Source of the DNA: Smittia aterrima
Lineage: Eukaryota; Arthropoda; Insecta; Diptera; Chironomidae
Assembly: GCA_033063855.1 (NCBI GenBank)
Contig: CP093831.1
Location: 7,440,001-7,504,000 of the forward strand
DNA length: 64,000 nucleotides
Direction of reading: 5' to 3'
Within the stretch, counting starts at the first letter, position 1; each line of letters opens with the position of its first letter. The position numbers were made by a program, and so were the translations under genes. Below are positions 1-11,189 of this stretch, piece after piece. The notes under the pieces are model-generated. The model saw nothing but the letters and a program-made list of their open reading frames with translations. It was not told the origin of the DNA and made no database searches.

Positions 1-10
1 TCTAATTCAG

Positions 11-253
11 GAAGCGATCAACATCGAACAGATGAAAGTAAAGTTCAATGTTGGCGGCATGAGAATTCATCTGGACAATTTGTTCAATGGCAACAAAGTG
101 CTTTCGGCTTCATTTTCAATGTTCTTGAATCAAAACTCCAAAGAAATCCTAGGGGAGCTAGAAGAAGATCTTGAGCAAGGATTAGGAGAAATCTTTACTG
201 GAATTTGGAATTCCGTTTATAACAAAATGCCACTGAAGTATTGGCTCATTTAA
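11..253 (+). CDS. takeout/JHBP-family protein, last exon only (partial)
   Basis: Only the final coding exon is inside the window. An acceptor (…aattcag) at bases 9-10 is followed by an open frame to a TAA at 251-253, giving about 80 residues. The pattern of alternating hydrophobic strands, the FLNQN stretch and the ending around MPLKYWL match the C-terminal half of takeout/juvenile-hormone-binding-like proteins, which are secreted carriers of small hydrophobic ligands. The complete gene downstream also has FLNQN and a similar end (LPMRLWLAE), so this is the left member of a tandem pair. The intron position differs from its neighbour, because here the strand region and C-terminus share one exon. 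AATAAA-like sequence follows near 371. The ligand is unknown. Confidence 0.8.
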   Translation, partial: EAINIEQMKVKFNVGGMRIHLDNLFNGNKVLSASFSMFLNQNSKEILGELEEDLEQGLGEIFTGIWNSVYNKMPLKYWLI

Positions 254-398
254 ATTTAATCGATTGTGTAATTTTAAAAGTTTTGTAAATAACGATGTTT
301 GGTTTTAAGAAAATAATCTGATATAATTAAAAAATCTTAGGTAAATTATCTCGGCAACGTGGTCATCTTGAAATAAAATAAATTTGGAGTTAAAAAAG

Positions 399-545
399 CT
401 TTTCTTAACTTTCAAAGCTTCAATTGTAGTGATGAGGAAACACATTATTAGCTCGTCGTGATACTTAAGCTTTCAAAGCTCGACAAAAGATTCAAACAAA
501 TTTGATTTCAGTTAACTTTCTTTTGAAAGCTTTCAAAAGCTTTCG
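399..545. repeat. three CTTTCAAAGC-type repeats at about 60-bp spacing
   Basis: CTTTCAAAGC-like decamers start at 409, 470 and 530, so the spacing is 61 and 60 bp. They are surrounded by further AAGCTTT palindromes (for example around 397 and 524-540). The cluster lies about 200-335 bp upstream of the TATA box of the next takeout-like gene. It may be a set of regulatory sites or a decayed tandem repeat; the sequence alone cannot separate these. Confidence 0.4.
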
Positions 546-743
546 TTTCGTTATCTCAACAAATGATATTTAATGACGTCCCTCTTCGTGTGATGTCATT
601 GATGAAACAGCATTAGTAAACAGCTTTGGTTGTTGACAACTCAATTCTCCGCCACTCGCCGACACAACTCAAGTCTCATGAAACAAATGATTCGAAAGAC
701 TTAAATGAGCGAATGAGCGTAGAAAATCTCGCCTCCCGTCTGC

Positions 744-752
744 TATATATAA
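744..752 (+). promoter_or_regulatory. TATA box of the takeout-like gene
   Basis: TATATATAA lies about 350 bp upstream of the start codon at 1102. Transcription would start near 775-785, giving a 5' leader of about 320 nt without a required intron. The location fits a single tissue-regulated promoter. Confidence 0.5.
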
Positions 753-1101
753 AGCTCTTCAAAATAGTTTCGAACTTATTTCTCTCTTGACTGCCCAACC
801 GCCATCAACTCGGAGCCGTTTAACTAATTTTTAATTAAATACTTTCGTGTTAGCTTAGTTAGCTTAGTCAAGAACGAGAAAATTAAATAACAAAAGAAGA
901 AACAAAAATTCTAAAGAAAATTTAAAAATTCTTGTGTGATCATTAATTATTAGATCATTAGAAAAGTCTAATAAAACGAAATTGAAAGTGCCGTTGAAAG
1001 TCGTGAGTCATCAAAATTGAATAAAAATCAAAGTCGGATCGCGTGTGTGGCAATAAAATTGCATCATAACAAAAAAAAACAGTCGTCGAGAAACAAGAAA
1101 T

Positions 1102-4100
1102 ATGTCACTGAATTTCCTTTTGAAATGGACAGCGTTAACAACACTCTTCGGCTACGCATTGACACAGGACTTTGACAGTGAGTAGACCAAGCAAATCATG
1201 AATAAAAGAAAAGAATCGTACGCAGAACGAATGAATTTCCTAAGCAATAGCGCACGTTTGTTGCAACAAAGCAATAATCGGTAGAAAAGCGAAAGAAAAA
1301 TGCCATGCGAAATCGCAAAAAGAGTTTTCTATGTGTGAAGAAAGAGAGAAAAAGTAGGTAAAGTTTTTTCATCAACGTCATTACAACTTCTTTTTGCCAT
1401 ATGCCGAGAAGTTGTGCATATATGCGGCTGAAACCACTTGCTGTTGCCATTCAATTCGGTCTGCGACTACCGAGAGCCCCGCATTTGTGTAGTGAGCGTC
1501 GTCTCATTGCATAACATCGACGATATTTCGCATTTTCTTTAATAATCAATACATTCGAGTCCAGTCAGTGAGTGTAAAGCATAGACTCGAATTGGCTTTG
1601 CAAACGAAGAGAAGAAGAACGGAGGCGCAATGATAAATTGCACAAACTTTTATTCGGACCGTGAACTCTTGCTTTCGAGCGACTTTTGTTTGTAGCTTCG
1701 CATAAATCATGACCTTGCACAACATAAAAATTCATGAGGCATGCCGAGTGGCGACGAAAAGTAAACATCAACTCACGTCGATCTCTTGAGATGTGAGTAA
1801 GGAGAAAAATTCATGTTGACAATGAATTGCTGCTTTGAGACGCTTCTCACGGCTATAACCTTTACAATTCACTACTTTAATGACATAAACAACGAAATAG
1901 ATTAGAATCGTCAACAAATTGCAAAGGCTTTCAACGTGAAGCGTGTTTATCGGCTCATTGTCATCGAAAGAACGAATGTGCGAAAAACTATTTAGGCTTA
2001 AAGCAAAGCGACAAAGTCTCAGCCCAACGGTCAGCGTTTTGCAATTGATAATTTAAAAACTGTGGAATTACTTACCTCACTTTTTCTCTCGTACCGCCGC
2101 GGACTTTTGCGCAATCCGCATCAAATTATTTACCTTCTTTCATTAGTTTGTGGTGCGATTTGTGGCAGATGGAAAATTAAATCAAGGTCAAAGCATTTTT
2201 TTGGAAAATGTGATTTTGTTTTAATGAATCTCTGGACAAAGGCTTGGCAATGGCTCTGAAAAGATTAGTTTGCTTCATGTTTTCTAAGGCATTGCAAATA
2301 TCGAAATTCCACAATAATTACGAGAAAAAATATTTGACCCGAAGATCTGTTTGTGTTGCAACTTTGCGACGACTGACCTTTCAATTAGAAAGCTCAACAT
2401 CGATCGCAACTTTTGTCAAGCCCACCAGCGAATATATCGAATTGTCAATGACGATTTAAAGTGACAAGTGCGCAATTAACAAAAGATTGTTATTGACTCT
2501 GAAAGCTGTCCCTGACGATGAGAAGATTCCTGACTCAAAAACCGGATAAAGTTATGAATTTCAAATCAAAGCGAAGTAAATCTATTGAAATTTTTTTAAC
2601 TTAATTCCCTCACTGCACAAACGTATCAAAGCGAAAGTGTTCAAGGCGTTTGTCGCATGTTAAGAGTAGAGATACGCTGATGAAGGAAGATAAACGCAAA
2701 GATTTTGTTTTAACACGCGGTCGGCCTTGCTTTTGCGAACGATGATTCATTCAACCGCACACGGTGACTCTCAAAAAGATTTGCGGTGAATGGAGATGAA
2801 CTGAAAGATTTTATGATTTTAACGACAGACCAGAGGCCAAGACATTGCAGAATCTCAAGGCTTTTTTCAAGAACCGATAGTCACAATCTGACGAGCAAAC
2901 CGTTTGTCATCATGTCAGGAAAAGCCTCGAAAGTTTTTCCAGCCCAAAGCAGTCAATTTATGCTGCTCACTCGACTTGCAAGTTATTAAATGAAACTTCA
3001 ACTTAATTTGTTTACTAAATGATTTAATATAAATCGGAAAACGAGTGTGATTACCGCTTTAAAGGGAAATTTCATCGTCAAGCTTCATTACTGAAGCAGT
3101 TAGAACTTGTTGAGTTTGTCAGTGAAGCTTGACAAGCGGGAACTAACGCCCCAAAGATTTGTCGTGTTTTTGCTTCTTCAAATGACTTGCTACTAATGAA
3201 AATTATGACGGTCACAGAGAATGCTTTTTATCATGAGTTAGATAAAATGAATAAGTTTTTCCGTTTCCTCTTCTATAGCATCATTCATCCAAATCTGTAA
3301 CAGAAGCGATCCCCAACTCAATGCATGTTTGCGAAATACTTTCAACAATCTGCGACCTCATCTAGCAAAAGGAATTCCAGAGATCGGACTCCCACCCATG
3401 GAACCTTTGAAACTTGATAAATTAGGTCTTGAGAACAACGCGGGAAATATCAGAATCAAGGGATTGTTCACGAATGTGATTAACACTGGAGCATCAAACT
3501 TCACAGTCAAGGAAGTCCGTAGCGACTTGAAAGTGAGAGGAGTAAAGATTTGTCTTAGATTTTTGTTTTAATCTCTTTCGATTTCAGAAACTTCGCGTTG
3601 ATCTTGGTCTCCATATTCCAGTGATTAAGTCAAGAGGACGCTACGAAGTAAATGGACAAGTCTTGCTGTTGCCAATCATGTCTCATGGAGAGTTTCAAGC
3701 TGAATTTAGTAAGATAAGCAATAAAATGAAAACGATTGAAGACAGAGACTAACAGCTTTACTTTATTGTTTTCAGCTGACATCAATGCAATTGCAAAAAT
3801 GTATGGAAAGCAAATAATAAAGAATAACGAGCCGTATATGATGGTTGAGAAGATGGTTGTCGACTTTGTGATGAAAGGAGCGAGATTCCGTGTTAAAGAT
3901 ATGGGACATCAACAGCTAAGTAAGTTAATTAAAATTAGGATTGTGCAAAAGTCATCTTCATTAAATCAATTATTATAGATGAAGTCATCAATCAATTCCT
4001 TAACCAAAACGGTCTTGAGCTTGTGCAAGAGATGAGAGTGCCTGCATCACAAAGTTTAGCGAAAGTGTTCAAAAAACTTCTCGACACAGCATTCACAAAT

Positions 4101-4130
4101 CTTCCAATGCGGCTGTGGCTTGCGGAATAA
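1102..4130 (+). CDS. takeout/juvenile hormone binding protein-like, complete
   Basis: Five exons join in phase: 1102-1177, 3279-3532, 3588-3708, 3776-3919 and 3979-4130, giving 248 residues, the normal size for the family. The N-terminus is a signal peptide (MSLNFLLKW… ending near ALTQ). It is followed by the family's paired cysteines (ICNRSDPQLNAC), the KGIPEIGLPPMEP stretch and the strand repeats of the JHBP/TULIP-like fold. The protein should be secreted into haemolymph or sensillum lymph and carry a hydrophobic ligand; takeout proteins are linked to feeding, circadian and mating behaviour in flies. The first intron is about 2.1 kb, while the others are 55-70 nt. The stop codon lies inside an AATAAA (4126-4131). 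A sister gene ends 850 bp upstream, which suggests tandem duplication. Confidence 0.88.
1178..3278 (+). other. large first intron of the takeout-like gene
   Basis: The intron runs from a GTGAGT donor to a TCTATAG acceptor. Short open frames on both strands have no splice context, conserved motif or convincing composition, and I see no gene or clear repeat. It may hold enhancers, but nothing specific can be named. Confidence 0.6.
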
Positions 4131-4131
4131 A
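4126..4131 (+). promoter_or_regulatory. AATAAA overlapping the takeout stop codon
   Basis: The TAA stop at 4128-4130 is embedded in AATAAA. If this is the used polyadenylation signal, the 3' UTR is only about 20-30 nt. A second AATAAA-like site follows near 4290. Confidence 0.4.
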
Positions 4132-4905
4132 AAATATTTTCTCAACAAAATGATCTTCAAATTACTATTTCAAAAAGTATTTCACATCTTTCATAACATT
4201 TCACATGATTCACTTAGATAATCGTTTTTCCTGAAATATTCAAAAATCATCTTCGATCAAACTTCTCACAAATCGTAAAAATATGAAAATAAAAATTAGA
4301 TGAAAACTGATAAATTTAAAATTTTTGGTTGATTTCAAGGCTGCAACTTAATTTCAGGTGATGCACATGGAAAGACCCAAACAGATCTGAATCATTGTTT
4401 TTTTTTATCAGATATGCTCAAAGCGGATGCGAAGATTCATTGAGTGACTTTTAAAATATTCTTCGATGACTTAGATATGAGGCAAGAGGTCAAGGCATAT
4501 CAAGGCTTTTCCAAGAAACGGTTGTCACAGTCGTGTGAACATCGATTGGAAGTTAAAATCGCTTGTAATCTTCTCATAAATATCAGGAAAAACCTCGAAC
4601 TCTAAGTTATCAGAATTCTTGAATGAGAAACATTACTTCCCATTTCTAATTTTAATTTAAAACTTGTCAGTTTTATGGAAATTGCAGCTTCTAATTTGTC
4701 TAAACTAAACGATTTATTATTTAACAACAAATCAAACTGAATTTAGTCAGGAAAATGCTGTTTTTACAAAGTCGTTGTCGATCTTTGATCTGAAATCTAT
4801 TGATCAAAAGCTAAATTATAAGCATCGCCAATAATGCGCTCAATTTTATTTGTCACTTTCAGTTTGATTACAGCGAAAATATTTTGACAGAAAATAAAAA
4901 TTCTT

Positions 4906-6945
4906 TTACTTTTTGTAATGATCAGTCTGATGTTCCCGAAGTTCGCCTTTCAGCTTGAATGCCATTGAACATCCAGGAAAGTCACAGTTGTAGATACAAT
5001 CTCCATAGTGAGAGCGAAGATGTTTGTTTAGATCGTTACTTTGTGAGAAAGCTCGGTCACATCCAACCACTGAACAAACCCAAGGTCGCTAAAATTTATA
5101 GAATCTTAAGATCTGGTGGCAAATTGATTAAATTTATTTTAACTTACGAGTCCTGTGTGAGTAAGCATGTGTCTGTCAAGTCCAAATTTATTAAGAAAAC
5201 TTCTACCGCAGCCTTCTTGATCACAAACATGTTTGTAATTGAGTTTAGACGGATCATGATAAACTTGATGTCGTTTAAGATTGCGAAATGTTCTGAATTT
5301 CTTTGGACATTTTGTGCAGGGAAAGTTCTAATGAAATAAAACAAAAATTAAACATTGAAAACGTTGATGGAAAAAATCTTACCAACTCATTTGAATGAAC
5401 ACTTTGATGATTTCGCAAGTAGGTTGGAGTAAGAAAAGCTTTAGGACACAGCGTACATTGAAATTTCCGTTCACCATCATGTCGTGATCTGATGTGAGAT
5501 TGTAAACTTCCGCTGGTTTTTCTAGATTCTCCACAGATGGGACACAGATGCATAACGACTTTCATGTGCGCTACTTTGATGTGATCCTCCAATCGTCCTT
5601 TTGACGATTCATTTGTTCCACAAAGATCACAAGTATACGAGAGATGTCTCTCAATGTGACGAAGAAATTTAGGGCCGTATGAGAATTTCTTGAGGCAGCG
5701 CAAACAGCGATGAGTTATTTTCATATTGTGCATTTCTGTGTGTTTGCACAACATCTCATAATCTGTAAACGTCCAGGAACACCTCAGGCAGACTAGAATT
5801 GCTTGAGGAGAGAAGTCAGACTTATGATTGACCAGATGAGTTTTAATTTCCTAACAAGAAAAAAGATTAGTAATAATAAAATGAACATAAACGTTGAGCT
5901 TTACCTCTTCGAAATATGAATCGAATTTACAAAGCGCACAGGCGTAGAGTTTTTGTTCCGGTTCTTCATACTCCTCAACGAAGTCACAATGAATAAACTT
6001 GTGTAATCGCATCTCAGGACGACTGTTGAATTCAAGGAAACAAACGTCGCAAATTTTTGAGAGTGCTCTTGGTCCATAAGGCAGCTTTCCATGTTTAGTC
6101 ATATGCTTCTCATAAGACTTTTGTTTTCTGAATCTTGTTGCGCAAAATTTGCATGTGAAAGTGGTGACCTTCTCGGCATGATATTTCTTCTGATGCTTCA
6201 TAAATGCGGCTCTCGTTTGGAAATAAGTCTTGCACTCATTGCAGTTCAAACTCTTCTCATTCGATAATTTTACCGAATTTCTATTGCAAGGTCTTTTAGC
6301 AATTTCGCTTGAGTGACTGGATTGCATGTGTTGCTCGATTCCAGTTTTAAGTTTGAAAATTCTCGATTCTCCTTGGAGCTCGCAGATGTCGCATTTAAAC
6401 TTTCCTTGATTCTCCGTTGGGTGATGAACTTTGATGTGCAGTATGAGCATTGAATTGCTTGTGAGGTATCTACCACAGTATCGACATTCAAAATCCGCTA
6501 AATTTTCTTGCATGTAGAACTTGGTCCTCTTTCGTTGATCATTTTCGTAATCTAAACTGTTATCAGAGTTATAATTATTTCTGGGTGACATCTCGTCACT
6601 TTCTTTGAAGGTGTGAAGATTTTCCACGAAATTATTTTCAATGAAATCTTCTTGTTTAATGTCGAATGGTTCAATCTTCACTGACGTGATTTCAGCTTTG
6701 CGTTCTCTTTCGGCAACATCATTTTTTATACTTATTGATCTTAAATCACATGCGTTGAGCACAACAGAAAGGCACGAAACACATATTTGTTGTGATAGAT
6801 TGTCTTTTCGGTCAATGTTTATTTCAGGAATTATTTCTCTAATTAATTCGGCTACGAGCTTTCCTTTGCGATACTGAAACACCGACGCTAACTCAAAGCC
6901 TTCTTGTAAACACAATCTGCACACAGCAGCACAAGTTTCACTCAT
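4906..6945 (-). CDS. ZAD domain C2H2 zinc-finger protein
   Basis: Four exons (5905-6945, 5383-5850, 5148-5327, 4906-5088) join in phase into 623 residues. Residues 1-75 form a ZAD (zinc-finger associated domain) with its four cysteines at about 9, 12, 55 and 58; this domain mediates dimerisation and is greatly expanded in holometabolous insects. An acidic linker follows, then about 15 C2H2 fingers from residue 150 to the end. The last three fingers have the wider C-x4-C spacing of TFIIIA-like fingers (CDQEGC, CSVVGC, CDFPGC). The start is the ATG directly before the ZAD. The protein is most likely a nuclear DNA-binding regulator, but the target cannot be inferred and one-to-one orthology with a named fly gene is not claimed. 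It is convergent with the takeout-like gene. A TATCGATA element lies 420 bp upstream. Confidence 0.9.
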
Positions 6946-7364
6946 TTTTGACGATTTAAAAAAGATTTTTTTCTAAAGGATGAAATTTAGATGTAAACAA
7001 AGGAACCTCCATAAGTTACGTTACCCTTAATTTTTTCTTCTTACCTAATTTATGGACAAATTGATATAAGGTTTTAATATACGGTTTTACTTAAATTTTT
7101 CAGCTGAAATTTAAGAAAATTCTTTTCTCCTTCATAAGTTTATGACAGTCCTCAAATTATCTTTCATAACTTTTTTGTGAGAAACGACAACCTCAGGGAA
7201 TTCCTTAAAATTAGAAATTACATAAATTTAATCCACAAACTTTTTCAATTTAAATGCTGAAAAGTTTTAAAAATGATTTAGAAGAATATCAGTTCAATCG
7301 ATTTTTATTGAATATTTCGCTTAATTTACAGATAGAAAAATCGCAAAAAATTGAGGAAAATATA

Positions 7365-7372
7365 TATCGATA
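7365..7372. promoter_or_regulatory. TATCGATA (DRE-like) element
   Basis: A perfect TATCGATA palindrome lies in the AT-rich gap between the zinc-finger gene (starting at 6945) and the 3' end of eIF4G. In flies this is the DNA replication-related element bound by DREF/BEAF in housekeeping promoters. It could serve the zinc-finger gene; chance occurrence in AT-rich DNA is possible. Confidence 0.3.
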
Positions 7373-7741
7373 ATATTTCAGTCCCCGGTAAACAAAACAA
7401 AGTTATCAAAAAGAAAATATGATGAATATAATATTCTTCGGATTAATGAATTCAGAATATCGGATATTGGAAAATGATGAATTTTGGCTTAAATATCAAT
7501 AAGAATCAACTTTTGATTTCACTTTTTTTTTGTGAGACAAAACAATAATTTCCGATTTCCGATTAAGGACACTTGCGTTGCTCTTTTAAATTATCAAAAT
7601 ACCACTCAAAATATAAACAAGACAAAAGTTAAGCCGTGAACGATGAAAAGCAGTAACAGTATAAGTATTTCATGTTAATGTTAATTGATTAGGTGACGAA
7701 AGTAGTTTAATCTCGCTCGGTTTCTACGACGACCCTCTCAA

Positions 7742-10700
7742 TCAGTTCTCGTCTTCTGACGTCTCATCATCCTTTGACTCTTTCAAGAACTTTATGAAAG
7801 GTTGGCATGATCGCAACGCAACTCCTAAAACAAATAGATTAGAATATAATTTTAAGTACTTTCGGACTAAACAAACCTTTGCCTTCTTGTTCAAGAGGAT
7901 CAGCATCGTCACGCCACTTGAAAAATCCTTCCTTTGACAAAGCGAAATTATCATAGAGACACGTCAGAATGTCATGCAAGCAGCCACTAGGATGTTCGAG
8001 TTCAACAATCTTTCGTTTGACAACATGCAAGCACTGAACTTCATATTCTTCTCGCTTCGGAATTGTATCGAGGAAATGATTGAGAAGACTGGAGCATTTG
8101 TCGAGTTTCGGGCGATTGAGCAGGTATGATCTGTCGATAGTCTTTTCAAGAGAGTGTTCCAAGATTACGTCAGTCAAAGATCGGAGGAAGCCCTTGTCGG
8201 TTCGATTCATAATGTGATGCTAGAAATATTAAAATGTTAGCTTAAAAACTTAAGATCGATGAGCTATTATTAACTTACCTCGATCCAAACAATGATTGCG
8301 TCAACATCAGGATTCTTAAGCATTTCTTCGAGCTTCTGTCTTGTAGTCTCATCGAATTCAACTAACGGCTCCGGGTTAGTTTCCTGCATTGTGAGGTAAT
8401 CGAAGTTCTAAAGAAAAAATTATATTAAGTCAATGGATAAACAAAAGATTTTTAAAAGTGACTCACATTTTCCTTCAAAAATTCGTCTAACTTGGTTTCA
8501 CTGTCGAGGAAACTTTGGAAGTCAACTCCACTTTCAGTATAAAGTTGTTTCAATCCTTCTTTCTGATACTTTTGTTCGAAAACTGTGAATACATTTTTAA
8601 GAACAGTTCCTCCGTTGTTTGCTTCGATCTCTTGTTTTGACACCATCAGAAGATCTTTGACCTGTACGATACGCTTAAGAAGTGGAAGCGCCAAAAGTTG
8701 TCCAATGTAGTTGTAAATTTTAGGTAAATCACAAGCTAAATCTTGAGCAATTTCGATAATTTCTTTCAGGGCTTCGAGAAGATCAGAAGACATGATAATG
8801 TTTCTGCTAAATCCTTCGCAAATAATTTCCGTCATTTGGAAGCGTTCCTTGTCGTGCTGATCGAAACTCCAATTGTAGATAATAACCAAAGCTTCCTTGC
8901 CGATCTTGTAAATCTTTAACTTCTCAACTGCTTCATTGAGATTGACTTCGTCACTTTGATAAGCTTTAAGCAATTTCTTCATTGAATCCGTAACTTGGTC
9001 AACATTGGCAATAAGATTAGCTTCGTTACGTCTAAATGATTCAGGAGGATTCATCGTTCGAGCTGGCGCTGAAATCTTGCGAGCAGATTGATTGTTTTTC
9101 ATTGGGAAGTCATTGGGACGAGGGAGCGGCATGTTTTGTTGGGAGATTTTACGACTAGCTCCAAATTGCTGCTGCTGTTGCTTTTGATTGGGAAGGTTTG
9201 GTGGCTGAAGACTACGAGAACCTGCCGAGCGATTATTGTTATTGTTATTATTGCGATTGCCTCGGTTGTTTCCGAATTGATTACGATTCTGATTCTGATT
9301 CATATTTTGTCCACCGCCACTAAATCTGCCAGTGTATGCACGATTTGATTGATCAGGGACTGGTTCCTCTTCTTTCAATCCAGAGAATCGATTCCCAAAG
9401 TTTGCAAAGGAAGGTACAGCACCAAGAGTGACTTCTTCGCTAGCTTTAAGTGGAATAATTTTACTCATATCCAATTTAAGCGGACGACTTTTTGAGTATT
9501 GAGTGCTCCAGCCATCTTCAGACACAACATTTCCACGTTTGTTGTTACCACTGCTGCCTCCTTGATAGAATCCGCTTCTCTCGTTCTGGCCACCTCGGTT
9601 CTCGTTCTTTTCACGTTGTGAAGCTTCTTTGTTATCCATGCTAGTGATATACTGTTCCATTTTAACTTGTTTCTTGATCTCATCCATCGTCGATGGTTTG
9701 TTTTCGCGTTGGAGCTTTCGAGGTGTCCAGTTGTTCAGTCTCAATTCGATTAAATCTTGGATCATGAACCTTATTCTCGAGCTGATGCCACTGGAATTTT
9801 TCTTGTCGGCCAGACGACTTAACGTAACAAAATATTCCGCTAGATCAATCTTTTTCGAGTCTAACTGTTCTAGTCGCTTGCCGATGGTAGTGAGAAGCTT
9901 ACAAAGACACTCTAAAGTCTCTTCGCTGCACATTGAAGGTTCCAGCAAATGCTGAATACACGATTGCATAATTCTTGAGGTAAGCATTTCAATTTTATAG
10001 AGTTCTCCGATAAAGTGAACTGTCCCAACAGCGCGGCGACGAATCTTGAAACTTTCTGCTTCATAGTTCGTTTTCAATTCTTCTTTTTTCGCGGAATCTT
10101 CTTCTTCCTCAATTTCTCTAAGACGCTCAACATTATTCTTGACGAGCTCATTGTCGCGATGCTTTTCGAATTCACGCTGACACTGTGTAATCAACCTCTT
10201 CTTAAACACAGCCTTCTGTTGGGAATTATTTTCATCCAATGGCACCACAAACACATCTGACACTTCCTTGCACAACTGAGCATAACTTGCTCCGAAATTT
10301 GGCTCCAGGATTGCTTTTTCAAAAACTAGCGAGATGCAACTATCCAAAATTTCAACGTTATCGATCTTGAGTCCCTTAAGCTGCCCTATAAGAGTTGTGA
10401 AGTTTTCGGGAGTGATTTTGTTTAATATGCTTCGGAATTGCTTCTTAAGCTCGGCTGTCTTTTGCTCTTCATCTGACAGCTCTTGATTATTGCTTAACAT
10501 TTGTGGTTTCCATGCATTTGCTGCCTCGTTAAGTTTTACATCATCATTTGATTGCAAAGACAATTTGATCAAGCTAGAACTCTGGCTACGATTACCCTGG
10601 GCTGATCGGCGACCATCAACTGATCGTTGCTTTTGATACGAGTTGCGATTGTTGGGCATGTTTGGCATGTTGAATGGCATCATCTTGTCGATAGCATCAC

Positions 10701-11028
10701 TACGGAGTGGTTTACTTCTATCCAAGGTGCGATCCAAAGCTGTGGATTCTTTAAATATGTAACTCTTGACTGAATCTTTCAACACTGGAGCAGGATTTGT
10801 AATTGCTTGCTTTAATTTTATCAACTCGTCGCGTGTGTACTTGCGATTACCAGACTGGTTGTTGTTATCATCATTCTCTTTCACTTCAGAGTCATCAACC
10901 TTGTTTGGAGCTTCCAATTCGACTTTATTATTATTGTTGTTGTTACAAGCATCGATATCTGCCGTGTCCAGTTCCGTCTTATCAATAATTTCGTACGAGT
11001 TTGTGATTTCGTCTACGTTCTGCTCCAT
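7742..11028 (-). CDS. eIF4G1: eukaryotic translation initiation factor 4G (compact form)
   Basis: Exons 8467-11187 (coding from the ATG at 11028), 8279-8407, 7877-8219 and 7742-7824 give 1038 residues. A YxxxxLΦ eIF4E-binding motif (YTRDELI, about residues 64-70) separates this from NAT1/DAP5, which lacks it. A MIF4G domain follows (about 190-430, with ILNKITPENF, the YAQLC stretch and LNNWTPRK), then an N/Q/G-rich linker, an MA3 domain (about 690-800) and a C-terminal W2 domain (…EGKGVALRSCQPF) with an acidic tail. It scaffolds eIF4E, eIF4A and eIF3 for cap-dependent translation in the cytoplasm. The open frame continues upstream of 11028, but an in-frame TGA lies in the same exon and no earlier ATG is in frame. 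The long N-terminal region that carries the PABP-binding site in other eIF4G1 proteins is not seen. A longer isoform spliced into an internal acceptor remains possible. Confidence 0.92.
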
Positions 11029-11143
11029 GATGATTTCCGTAAAGCGACTAGGTGATAAAGAATTTTCTTGTCTGTTTGATGATTTTGACTTTTTTTTTCT
11101 ATTTTGACGACTTGTTGCTTTGTAATAGTTTCGATAGGCACGT

Positions 11144-11164
11144 TTAAGCCACCACACGTAACAT
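11144..11164 (-). promoter_or_regulatory. short uORF in the eIF4G 5' leader
   Basis: ATG at 11164 starts a six-codon frame ending in TAA at 11144, about 115 nt upstream of the eIF4G start. It lies in the exon that begins after a strong pyrimidine-rich acceptor (AG at 11188-11189), so it would be present in the spliced leader. It could tune eIF4G synthesis. Confidence 0.4.
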
Positions 11165-11189
11165 ATTCACTGCTGTTTAAACACGAACT

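Noticed and set aside
8452..11107. Plus-strand frames opposite eIF4G, including Leu/Ile-rich runs
   Set aside because: They are antisense shadows of Asn/Gln-rich repeats in eIF4G.
11029..11157. N-terminal extension of eIF4G to 11157
   Set aside because: The codon at 11157 is GTG, not ATG, and an in-frame TGA lies just upstream in the same exon. This stretch is better read as 5' leader.
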